A stretch of 64,000 nt of DNA from Serratia plymuthica (GTDB lineage Bacteria > Pseudomonadota > Gammaproteobacteria > Enterobacterales > Enterobacteriaceae), in contig NZ_CP068771.1 of the NCBI RefSeq assembly GCF_018336935.1, positions 1,550,001 to 1,614,000 on the forward strand, read 5' to 3'. Numbering within the stretch: position 1 is the stretch's first letter; each line of letters opens with the position of its first letter. The position numbers and the translations under genes are program-made. Below are positions 57,606 to 64,000 of this stretch, in pieces. The notes under the pieces are model-generated. The model made no database searches and was not told the origin of the DNA. It was given only the letters and a program-made list of their open reading frames with translations.

Positions 57606-58139
57606 ATGAAAACACGATATTACCTCGTGGTGCTGGGAGCTCTGCTGCTGGCGGGTTGTAGCCAGCCGACGGTGAAAGCCAAAACCCGGAGCGGTGGCGG
57701 TGGGATTATTGTCGCCATCAACCACACCAAATGGGCGATCAACCATTTCAGCATCGACGGTCAGTCGGGGATAGACATTATTGGGCCCTATCAGGGCGGC
57801 GGCGGTGGCTGCTGTTATGGCGTGCCGGCGAAATGGCGGCCGGGTATGACGGTGAGGGTGGACTGGGAAACGGGAGTGGGTGGCTCAAAGGGATTTCCAG
57901 GCTTTGCAGACTGGGAAACGTATAAGGCCTGGGAAAGAAAAATGAAGGCTCAGAATAAGCAGCACAGCACGGTGGTGCCGGTGCCGGACTATTCGGGGCA
58001 AAAAACCTGCGGGATCACGGTGCACTTTATGCCCTGTGACGAGGTGAAAGTGACCACCAGCTGTGTAAGCCCTGGCCGACCGGGCTATCCGATCAACGAG
58101 CCGCTGCAGATGCCGGAGCCAAAAATATGTCCGAAATAA
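57606..58139 (+). CDS. DUF3304 lipoprotein, Tle1 immunity-like, copy 3
   Basis: 177 residues with the same lipobox and cysteines. It has small unique changes (Val at 23, Ile at 50: HFSIDGQSG) and the variable window GVGGSKGFPGFADWETYKAW followed by ERKMKAQ. The 3' third is identical in protein to copy 1 (ending EPKICPK). Mosaic sharing with copies 1 and 2 suggests recombination between units. Confidence 0.85.
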   Translation: MKTRYYLVVLGALLLAGCSQPTVKAKTRSGGGGIIVAINHTKWAINHFSIDGQSGIDIIGPYQGGGGGCCYGVPAKWRPGMTVRVDWETGVGGSKGFPGFADWETYKAWERKMKAQNKQHSTVVPVPDYSGQKTCGITVHFMPCDEVKVTTSCVSPGRPGYPINEPLQMPEPKICPK

Positions 58140-58177
58140 TCACCGATCTGGCGTGGTTCCTCTTCTGTAATGCTTAG
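58127..58177 (+). pseudogene. tle1 5' remnant 3
   Basis: ATG 58127, MSEIITDLAW then FLFCNA and TAG, identical in protein to remnant 1. It starts within copy 3 with the same 13-nt overlap. Confidence 0.9.
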
Positions 58178-58247
58178 CCATGTCATGGCGAAAAGCCATG
58201 GTTAAGCAAGATGCACGTAACCGGTTAATTCATCAAAGGAATGCAAA

Positions 58248-58781
58248 ATGAAAACACGGCATTACCTCGTGGTACTGGGGGCTCTGCTGCTGGCAGGCTG
58301 TAGCCAGCCGGCGGCGAAAGCCAAAACCCGGAGTGGTGGCGGTGGGATTATTGTCGCCATCAACCACACCAAATGGGCGATCAACCATTTCAGCGTCGAC
58401 GGTCAGTCGGGCATTGATGCTATTGGGCCCTATCAGGGCGGCGGCGGTGGCTGCTGCTATGGCGTGCCGGCGAAATGGCGGCCGGGTATGACGGTGAGGG
58501 TAGATTGGGAAAGTGGTGAAGCATCTACAAAAGGGTTTCCGGGATTTGCAGATACGGAAAAGTATTTGGCTTGGGAAAAGAAAATGAGTGCTAATAACCG
58601 GCAGCACAGCAAGGTGGTGCCGGTGCCAGATTATACGGGGCAGAAAACCTGCGGGATCACGGTGCATTTTATGCCCTGCGATGAGGTGAAAGTGACCACC
58701 AGCTGTGTGAACCCCGGCCGACCGGGCTATCCGATCAACGAGCCGCTGCAGATGCCGGAGCCAAAAGTATGTCCGAAATAA
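58248..58781 (+). CDS. DUF3304 lipoprotein, Tle1 immunity-like, copy 4 (adjacent to tle1)
   Basis: 177 residues, the most divergent copy in the variable window (SGEASTKGFPGFADTEKYLA, then KKMSANNRQHSKV), with Ala22 and Asn155. Lipobox LAGC and the cysteines are kept. It overlaps the tle1 start by 13 nt, so the two are translationally coupled. That position marks it as the likely cognate immunity protein of the resident effector. Confidence 0.87.
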   Translation: MKTRHYLVVLGALLLAGCSQPAAKAKTRSGGGGIIVAINHTKWAINHFSVDGQSGIDAIGPYQGGGGGCCYGVPAKWRPGMTVRVDWESGEASTKGFPGFADTEKYLAWEKKMSANNRQHSKVVPVPDYTGQKTCGITVHFMPCDEVKVTTSCVNPGRPGYPINEPLQMPEPKVCPK

Positions 58782-61219
58782 TCACCGATCTGGCGTGGCT
58801 CCCGCCGGCGTTTCCGGCTCAGGGGCGTTTACCCACCCAGGTTGCGCGGGTTGGGGCCAACTGCGCCCAGCAGGACAGCCATGAGCTGGCCTACCGTCAG
58901 GAGTTGTGCCTGGCGGCCGGGCGCCGCGTGGCGCCCCCCTGCTGCAAGACTCTGCATATCAGCCTGTTTTTCGACGGCACCGGCAATAACCTCAACCACG
59001 ATTTATATATTGCTGACCCCAAGCACCCTACCAATATTGCCCGTCTGTTCCGCGCTACTATCGGCCAGGGCTATGCCGGCGGGCTGGCGGATAAAACAGC
59101 GGAGTTGTTGGATGCCAGCGGCAGCGGCGATGATAAATACTACAAATATTATATTCCCGGCGTCGGGACGCCTTTCCCCGAAGTGAACGATCTGGATTTC
59201 AGCATGATGGGGCTGGCGGCGGCGACCCACGGGGAGGAGCGTATCAACTGGGGCCTGCTGCGGCTTATCGACGCCCTGAAGAGGACGATGGGTAATGATC
59301 CCTTGTCGGACGACGAGAGCTGGAAGGCGGTGGACAAAATGGCGACCTCGATGGCGTCGTTTGGGCTGACCGGCAGTGCTAACCGTTTTGAGACCTTCCA
59401 GCGCCTGCTGAAAGGTATGTTGCCCGAGCTGCAAAAGGCGCTGATGCCTGCCGAGCTAGGAAAGCCGAAGCTGTTAGGGATAAAACTGTACGTATACGGC
59501 TTTTCGCGCGGGGCGGCGGCGGCGCGGGCCTTTGTTCGCTGGCTCAGCGAGCTGCTGCCAAAACCTGAAGAGGGGCAGGACAAGCCCGAGCAATGCCTGG
59601 CGGTAAGTAGGCTGAAAATCCCGCTCAGCGTCGAGTTTCTTGGCCTGCTGGATACGGTGGCCTCGGTGGGGGTGGCGCATATCGCCCCGGTGGCGGAAGG
59701 GCACATGGGCTGGGCCGACGGAACCCAGGAGCTGCCGGCAGAGAAGATCTACGGCGGGTTGATCAAAAAATGTGTCCATTTAGTCTCTTCCCACGAGCAG
59801 CGGCTGTGCTTCCCGCTGGATTCGATCCGCCGCCCGGATGGGCACTACCCGGCGAACAGCCAGGAGATGATTTATCCGGGGATGCACTCGGATTTAGGCG
59901 GTGGCTACCCACCGAGGGATCAGGGAAAGGCCAATTCAGACAATGACGGCTTTTTGCTGTCGCAAATAGCGCTGCATGACATGTATGCCTCTGCTTTTGA
60001 ATCAGGTGCCCCCTTAAAAGTCCCGGAAGATGCATTACCAGATGAGTTAAAAAATGTGGAATGGAGAAAGATGACTTTAGATGTACTTAAAGCATTTTTT
60101 GTTCATAAACCCCTTTCCGGCCGATTCAATGCCTGGCGTGAAATAACCCTCGGTTTGAGCACGCCCTCGGCCCCGCTTTCCCCCGAACAAGCAGAAAAAT
60201 ACGATCCGCCGCGCGCGCCCGTCAGCCTGGAGAAAGCCATTGAAAATCAGCTGGGCTGGATCACGGCGTGGCGTATCAACCGCTATGCCGGGGGAAGCTA
60301 CAAGACCCAGCGTTTTTATGTCGATTCGGCGGCGAATGGGCTGGATAAAGACAGCGATCCGCTGGTCAGAAAGCAGTCTGAGGCGGCCAGAAAGGCTTTA
60401 CAGAAGGAAATTGACGATGTTCGCCGGGACATGAAGGCGCAACATAATCCGGAGGAGGGTTTCCTGAAGCTCCCGCCGGGGCCGAAGGATTTCGACGCGG
60501 CGCTGGGGCAGACGCAGCTGCGTCAGGCGGCGGAGGAGTTCAGAGAGGACTATCACGGCCTTTCCCGGACCAGCACCGGGAACTGGTTGTTTGCTGTTGC
60601 TGATTCAGTCAGTAACGCTATTTTCCTGCTGAATAATGATGATGAGTACGGTGAGTGGTTGAGAATAAAAACGGCCGGAGACGATCGCGTAAAAGTGCTT
60701 TTCCCGATTAGCGGAGAAGCGAGTAACGCCACGCAGCCTGCCGGGCTGGTGCGGGCGCTGTTTGACGATCAGATCCACGATTCCCGCGCCTGGTTTATGC
60801 ACAACGCCTTTGGCTCCCGTGAACCCTGGGGCAGCTATTTCCTCTACCGGATGATCTATTTCGGCAGCCGCAGCAGTAAACCGATGACGCCGTTGATGAT
60901 TGCCGGGGCGGTGGTGGGGGTCGCGACTCTTGCCGCAGGCGCGGCCGTTATCATCAAACAGAAAAGCGCGAAGGGCAAACTGGCGGGCCTTGCCGGTACC
61001 GTAGGGGCTATCTATCTGGAAACTCAGGCGATCGATCTGCTTTCAGGCAAGCCGTTGCCGATGCTGCTCAATGCCGCACAGCTGCAGGCGCCGACAATGG
61101 AGCCCGGCGTGGTCGTCGCGCAGCAAACTCAGGCGATCGGTGAACAACGGTTGGCGCTGGCAAAATCGCTGATTGAGTCCGGCTGGGCGGAAAAGCTTAA
61201 GGCGACCGTGACGGCATAA
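58769..61219 (+). CDS. tle1: Tle1-type T6SS phospholipase effector (DUF2235)
   Basis: Predicted anti-bacterial lipase delivered by the T6SS. It has 816 residues. The DUF2235 alpha/beta-hydrolase domain (about 60-420) opens with LFFDGTGNN (67-74), holds the nucleophile Ser246 in GFSRG (244-248, GxSxG), a candidate acid Asp295 (LGLLDTVASVG), and the family signature HSDLGGGY (373-380) with candidate catalytic His373. The C-terminal half has no recognised enzyme domain but carries a hydrophobic segment at about 709-729. Tle1 enzymes with this motif are known phospholipase A-type effectors. There is no PAAR or VgrG domain; delivery probably uses VgrG plus the DUF4123 adaptor. Coupled to copy 4 of the immunity gene. 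Confidence 0.87.
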   Translation: MSEIITDLAWLPPAFPAQGRLPTQVARVGANCAQQDSHELAYRQELCLAAGRRVAPPCCKTLHISLFFDGTGNNLNHDLYIADPKHPTNIARLFRATIGQGYAGGLADKTAELLDASGSGDDKYYKYYIPGVGTPFPEVNDLDFSMMGLAAATHGEERINWGLLRLIDALKRTMGNDPLSDDESWKAVDKMATSMASFGLTGSANRFETFQRLLKGMLPELQKALMPAELGKPKLLGIKLYVYGFSRGAAAARAFVRWLSELLPKPEEGQDKPEQCLAVSRLKIPLSVEFLGLLDTVASVGVAHIAPVAEGHMGWADGTQELPAEKIYGGLIKKCVHLVSSHEQRLCFPLDSIRRPDGHYPANSQEMIYPGMHSDLGGGYPPRDQGKANSDNDGFLLSQIALHDMYASAFESGAPLKVPEDALPDELKNVEWRKMTLDVLKAFFVHKPLSGRFNAWREITLGLSTPSAPLSPEQAEKYDPPRAPVSLEKAIENQLGWITAWRINRYAGGSYKTQRFYVDSAANGLDKDSDPLVRKQSEAARKALQKEIDDVRRDMKAQHNPEEGFLKLPPGPKDFDAALGQTQLRQAAEEFREDYHGLSRTSTGNWLFAVADSVSNAIFLLNNDDEYGEWLRIKTAGDDRVKVLFPISGEASNATQPAGLVRALFDDQIHDSRAWFMHNAFGSREPWGSYFLYRMIYFGSRSSKPMTPLMIAGAVVGVATLAAGAAVIIKQKSAKGKLAGLAGTVGAIYLETQAIDLLSGKPLPMLLNAAQLQAPTMEPGVVVAQQTQAIGEQRLALAKSLIESGWAEKLKATVTA

Positions 61220-61237
61220 TTCAGGGAGGGATGACGG

Positions 61238-61495
61238 ATGAAAGCGATCATACGTGAGGGCGATACCCTGCGGGAGTATGGCGGGAAAGTGCTGGGTGGG
61301 CATTATCTGTGCTTCGGCAAAGGGATTGCCTGCAAGGGCGATGCGGTGAAGTGCAATAAACATGGCATGACGGCCATCAGCGAAGGTAGTGCGTTATCGG
61401 AGGTCGACGGGCAGCCGGTGGCGCTGCACGGTCACCGCTGCGCCTGCGGTTGCACGCTGGTGAGCTCTTTCCCTGATTGCGGCATTGAGCTGTGA
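61238..61495 (+). CDS. PAAR-domain spike-tip protein
   Basis: Sharpens the VgrG tip and can attach effectors. The 85 residues are essentially a bare PAAR domain: IREGDTLREYGGKVLGG, a PAAR-type histidine/cysteine zinc set (HYLCFGKGIACKGDAVKC, HGHRCACGCTL). A GGGAGGG site precedes ATG 61238. It follows tle1 by 18 bp and overlaps the next gene by 4 nt. Confidence 0.92.
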   Translation: MKAIIREGDTLREYGGKVLGGHYLCFGKGIACKGDAVKCNKHGMTAISEGSALSEVDGQPVALHGHRCACGCTLVSSFPDCGIEL

Positions 61496-62631
61496 GGCCG
61501 TTACCGGAGTATCCATCCTACCGGATCGCGCGCTCTCCTGATGTAAAACGCTGGCTGTCAGTGGGCGCGCTGCTGGTGCTGCTGTGCGGAGGCGGCGGTG
61601 CGTTGCTGCATTCTGCCGGGAGTGGCGTTGGGCTGATTGTCAAAGGGATGGCGGGTGCGGCGGTTCTGATGGGCGCGCTCTGGTTAGTACGCTTGCTGTA
61701 TTACCGGGTTTCGGTCCATAACGCCCGGTATTATGCGCAGCTGATTGAGCGGCAACAGCAGGCCTGGTGGGAGCAGCATCAACGCCGTTTCGCGCTCAGT
61801 GAAATGGTGCTGCTGGGCCCGGCCGGAACCGATACGCCACACTGGCTGCGTCTGTTAAAGCGGGAGCATCGGGTTCCTGAAATAAAAAATGAGTCGAGCG
61901 GAAAAGCGCTGCGCATCGGCCGGACGTTGATCGAGCCGGTGGCTGAACGGGAGACGCTGTTGGCAAAAATGCTGGTGCTGCAGTGGCAGACGCAGAATGC
62001 AGATTCCCCCCTCCCGCAGATACGGCGCTGCTACTGGCTGGGCTCCCTGGTTGCCTGGCGGGCATTTTGCGCGCAAATGCAGCTTTCGTTTGCTGACTTT
62101 GCGTTACCCGAAAAACCAGAGAAATGGCAAGGCGAAGAGACGCTGTCGGTACTTGCCGCGGCAGCTCAAACGCTCCCGGAAAACGAGGCCATTCTGGTCG
62201 CCGGGTGCCATTCGATGGCGGCCTCGTTTAACTCAGCGCAGCCTGCCGGTGAGTCTGCGGCTTTGTGTCTGGTGGCTCATCAGGGACTGGTCAGCCTTAC
62301 CCGGGGGGAGGTCTACGATACCACCGGGGAAGAGGTTTTAACCGCAGTCAGCGAGCGAGCGGAGCAGCAAAGCGAACTCGAAAAGGCACCCGATGCCTGC
62401 ATGCTGTTCTCACAGCCCACGTTACCCGCGCTGGCGCAAAGTGGCTGGAATGTGACCCACCATGTCCAGGATCTCAACTGGGGCAGCCCAGGTGAGATGG
62501 AGATGCTCATCGTGCTGGTTCTGGCGGCCCTTTACGCCAAACAGTATCAAGAACCCTGCGGCTGGATAGCCAAAGATCCTCTACACACTCTCGCACTTGG
62601 AATTATTAAACCTTATGGAGAAGGAAAATAA
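61492..62631 (+). CDS. T6SS-locus protein with two N-terminal membrane segments, function unknown
   Basis: Not recognised. It has 379 residues; GTG 61492 overlaps the PAAR stop codon (GTGA) and there is no in-frame ATG nearby. TM1 is at about 21-42 (SVGALLVLLCGGGGALL) and TM2 at about 48-72 (GLIVKGMAGAAVLMGALWLV). The rest (about 75-379) is soluble, probably cytoplasmic, with no visible nucleotide-binding motif. It overlaps the tssM start by 17 nt, so co-translation and partnership with TssM are likely (inference). Confidence 0.7.
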   Translation: MRPLPEYPSYRIARSPDVKRWLSVGALLVLLCGGGGALLHSAGSGVGLIVKGMAGAAVLMGALWLVRLLYYRVSVHNARYYAQLIERQQQAWWEQHQRRFALSEMVLLGPAGTDTPHWLRLLKREHRVPEIKNESSGKALRIGRTLIEPVAERETLLAKMLVLQWQTQNADSPLPQIRRCYWLGSLVAWRAFCAQMQLSFADFALPEKPEKWQGEETLSVLAAAAQTLPENEAILVAGCHSMAASFNSAQPAGESAALCLVAHQGLVSLTRGEVYDTTGEEVLTAVSERAEQQSELEKAPDACMLFSQPTLPALAQSGWNVTHHVQDLNWGSPGEMEMLIVLVLAALYAKQYQEPCGWIAKDPLHTLALGIIKPYGEGK

Positions 62632-64000
62632 ACCCGCTGAATTTTCTGTGGTTTCCACAGCGGTGTTGTTTGTTGCTACTGTCACGCTGCTCGTGCTGAC
62701 AGGTGGGTTGCTGTGGTGGTACTGGGGGAAGGATCTCTCCACGGAATGGGATGTGCTGCGTCAGATCATGACGGCCTGTTTTGTTGTCTGGGGAGTGTCG
62801 CTCTGTGTGCTGGTGCTGGGTTTTATCGCGTTTCATTTAGTGATTCGGGATAAAGTGATGGGGGCCGCTTCTTCCAGACCCGTGAAAAAGAAAAGCACAC
62901 TCCGGTTGCCGCCCAAGGCGGACATCGCCAGTCATCTCCGCCAACGTTATACCATTTTCTGGCGCCGCAAAGTCCGCCTGCTGCTGGTGACCGGTGATGA
63001 TGCCGCGATTGAACAGCTGGTTCCAGGCCTGAAGCAACAACAATGGCTGGAAGGCAACCGCACCCTGCTGATCTACGGCGGCAGCCTGGCAACGGAACCC
63101 GACAGCGAAAAGTATACCCCGCTGCGCAAGCTGCGTCGGGGCCGCCCGCTGGACGGCATTATCCGCGTCATGCCACCGGCGTTGAACCTGACGCCGCAGG
63201 TAAGTGACAGCGATCTGCGCGGGCTGGAGAACATCGCCGGGCTGCTTTGTTACGCCGCGCCGGTCTGGCTGTGGCAACTGTGCGAGAGCGGCTGGTCGCA
63301 GACTAAGCGCACTGAGCAGGCGATAGGGGCTCACTTCCCGCTGCGCGCAAATGAAGACGATGTTGCCCGTCAACTTGAGCGGATGTTGCCGGCCCTGCGG
63401 ATGCAGGGCGTAAGCCAGATCGCTGAGAACAACAGTCACGACTTCCTGCTGCGTCTGGGCCAGCACCTTAAAGAGGAGGGTATTTCCCGCTGGGCTCAGC
63501 AGCTGGTGCCATGGCTGCCGGTCTCCCAGCAACGCGTTACGCTGCGTGGCCTGATGTTCAGCCTGCCAGTGAATATAACTGCCGAAGCCTCAGAGGGAAC
63601 AACCGGTGCTGCATCAGCCGACGCTGAGAAATATGTCCCAGAATCACAGCGTCATGCTCTGACCCTGCCCGCCACCTGGCAGGGTATCGTCGATGACTGC
63701 ACCCGTGTACGTGGCCGCCGCGTCGGTATGGCGTGGGAGCGGACGCTTGCCTGGGCGCTGATGGGCATTACCGGTGTCTGGGGGATGGGGCTGTTGCTCT
63801 CGTTTGCGTTGAACTACGGACAAATTTCTTCTGTGGCGGCAAAAGCGCGTCACCTGGTCGAACATCCCTCCGTTTCTGACGCTCAACTGACGGCCCTGCA
63901 CACCCTGCGCAACGATGCCGGCCGTTTGCAGCATCATGTTCAGGGTGGTGCTCCGTGGTATCAACGTTTTGGCCTCGATCATAACCCGCAACTGTTGAGC
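62615..64000 (+). CDS. tssM: T6SS membrane-complex protein TssM (IcmF family), 5' part
   Basis: Inner-membrane protein that spans the periplasm and binds TssL and TssJ. The first 462 residues are in the window and the frame is open at the right edge. TM1 is at about 14-36, TM2 at about 51-75, a cytoplasmic domain runs to about 370, and TM3 is at about 377-398 (LAWALMGITGVWGMGLLLSF); this is the TssM topology. Where TssM usually has a Walker A loop, this protein reads LLLVTGDDAAIEQLVPGL (122-139), without GxxxxGKT. The cytoplasmic domain is also short. It is therefore a TssM variant without an obvious NTP-binding site. Confidence 0.85.
   Translation, partial: MEKENKPAEFSVVSTAVLFVATVTLLVLTGGLLWWYWGKDLSTEWDVLRQIMTACFVVWGVSLCVLVLGFIAFHLVIRDKVMGAASSRPVKKKSTLRLPPKADIASHLRQRYTIFWRRKVRLLLVTGDDAAIEQLVPGLKQQQWLEGNRTLLIYGGSLATEPDSEKYTPLRKLRRGRPLDGIIRVMPPALNLTPQVSDSDLRGLENIAGLLCYAAPVWLWQLCESGWSQTKRTEQAIGAHFPLRANEDDVARQLERMLPALRMQGVSQIAENNSHDFLLRLGQHLKEEGISRWAQQLVPWLPVSQQRVTLRGLMFSLPVNITAEASEGTTGAASADAEKYVPESQRHALTLPATWQGIVDDCTRVRGRRVGMAWERTLAWALMGITGVWGMGLLLSFALNYGQISSVAAKARHLVEHPSVSDAQLTALHTLRNDAGRLQHHVQGGAPWYQRFGLDHNPQLLS

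Larger units (their letters stand above)
56279..58798 (+). repeat. Tandem array of four immunity-gene units, each with a tle1 5' fragment
   Basis: Four direct repeats with start-to-start distances of 643, 624 and 642 bp. Each unit has a leader of about 60 bp (GGTTAAGCAAGATGCACGTA-type, ribosome site AAAGGAATG), a 534-bp DUF3304 gene, and the first 30 bp of tle1 (MSEIITDLAW) overlapping the gene end by 13 nt. In units 1-3 the tle1 fragment stops after 16 codons; in unit 4 it continues into the complete tle1. Units are near-identical except in the gene centre and the spacer. Spacers after units 1-3 carry an inverted repeat (GCTTAGCCATG / CATGG-TTAGC forms). Confidence 0.95.

Noticed and set aside
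58233..58667. Antisense frames opposite immunity copies 2 and 4 (also 56967-57401)
   Set aside because: They recur only because the sense gene is repeated, and the sense strand has lipobox, ribosome sites and family match.
42388..64000. Duplicate of the serT 3' end as an attachment site
   Set aside because: No second copy of the T-arm/acceptor sequence was noticed in the window; the other border lies outside.
1..64000. CRISPR array, insertion sequence or prophage
   Set aside because: No regularly spaced short repeats, transposase or phage structural genes were seen; the only arrays are the immunity-gene units.

Overview
The window is a chromosomal segment of an enterobacterium, most likely Serratia (S. 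marcescens-like). This is an inference from protein sequences, high-GC codon use and gene content; no species marker was tested. Positions 1-42.5 kb keep the gene order of the E. coli ompF-to-serT segment almost gene for gene: ompF, asnS, pncB, pepN, ssuEADCB, pyrD, zapC, ycbX, rlmL, uup, pqiABC, rmf, fabA, lonH (ycbZ), matP, ompA, sulA, sxy, yccS, yccF, helD, mgsA, yccT, yccU, hspQ, rlmI, yccX, tusE, yccA and tRNA-Ser(TGA). Two insertions break this order: a membrane diguanylate cyclase between pncB and pepN, and a FabF-like ketosynthase with an HxlR-type regulator between rmf and fabA.

Several regulatory sites are readable: OmpR-type sites before ompF, a PurR box and leader hairpin before pyrD, FabR and FadR sites before fabA, a LexA box before sulA, the 5'-terminal stabilising hairpin of the ompA leader (about 135 nt), and a 27-bp near-perfect palindrome over the presumed promoter of the HxlR/ketosynthase pair. 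Many convergent pairs share bidirectional terminators.

From about 42.5 kb, directly after serT and an AT-rich gap of about 760 bp, a type VI secretion (T6SS) locus begins and runs off the right edge. Its order is tssB, tssC, tssK, tssL, an OmpA-domain anchor protein, hcp, an ERIC repeat plus a long hairpin, tssH (clpV), a small lipoprotein, vgrG, a DUF4123 adaptor, four tandem DUF3304 lipoproteins, a Tle1-type phospholipase effector (DUF2235), PAAR, an unknown two-TM protein, and the start of tssM. Sheath (TssBC), baseplate (TssK), membrane complex (TssL, TssM, OmpA-type anchor), tube (Hcp), recycling ATPase (ClpV) and spike (VgrG, PAAR) are present. TssA, E, F, G and J are not in the window.

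The most notable object is the effector/immunity module at 55.4-61.5 kb. The immunity gene is present in four tandem copies. Copies 1-3 are each followed by a fossil of the first ten codons of the effector gene, starting at the same 13-nt overlap that copy 4 has with the real effector. The copies differ mainly in one central window (about residues 88-118). This is a direct record of repeated duplication and diversification of an immunity gene next to its effector.
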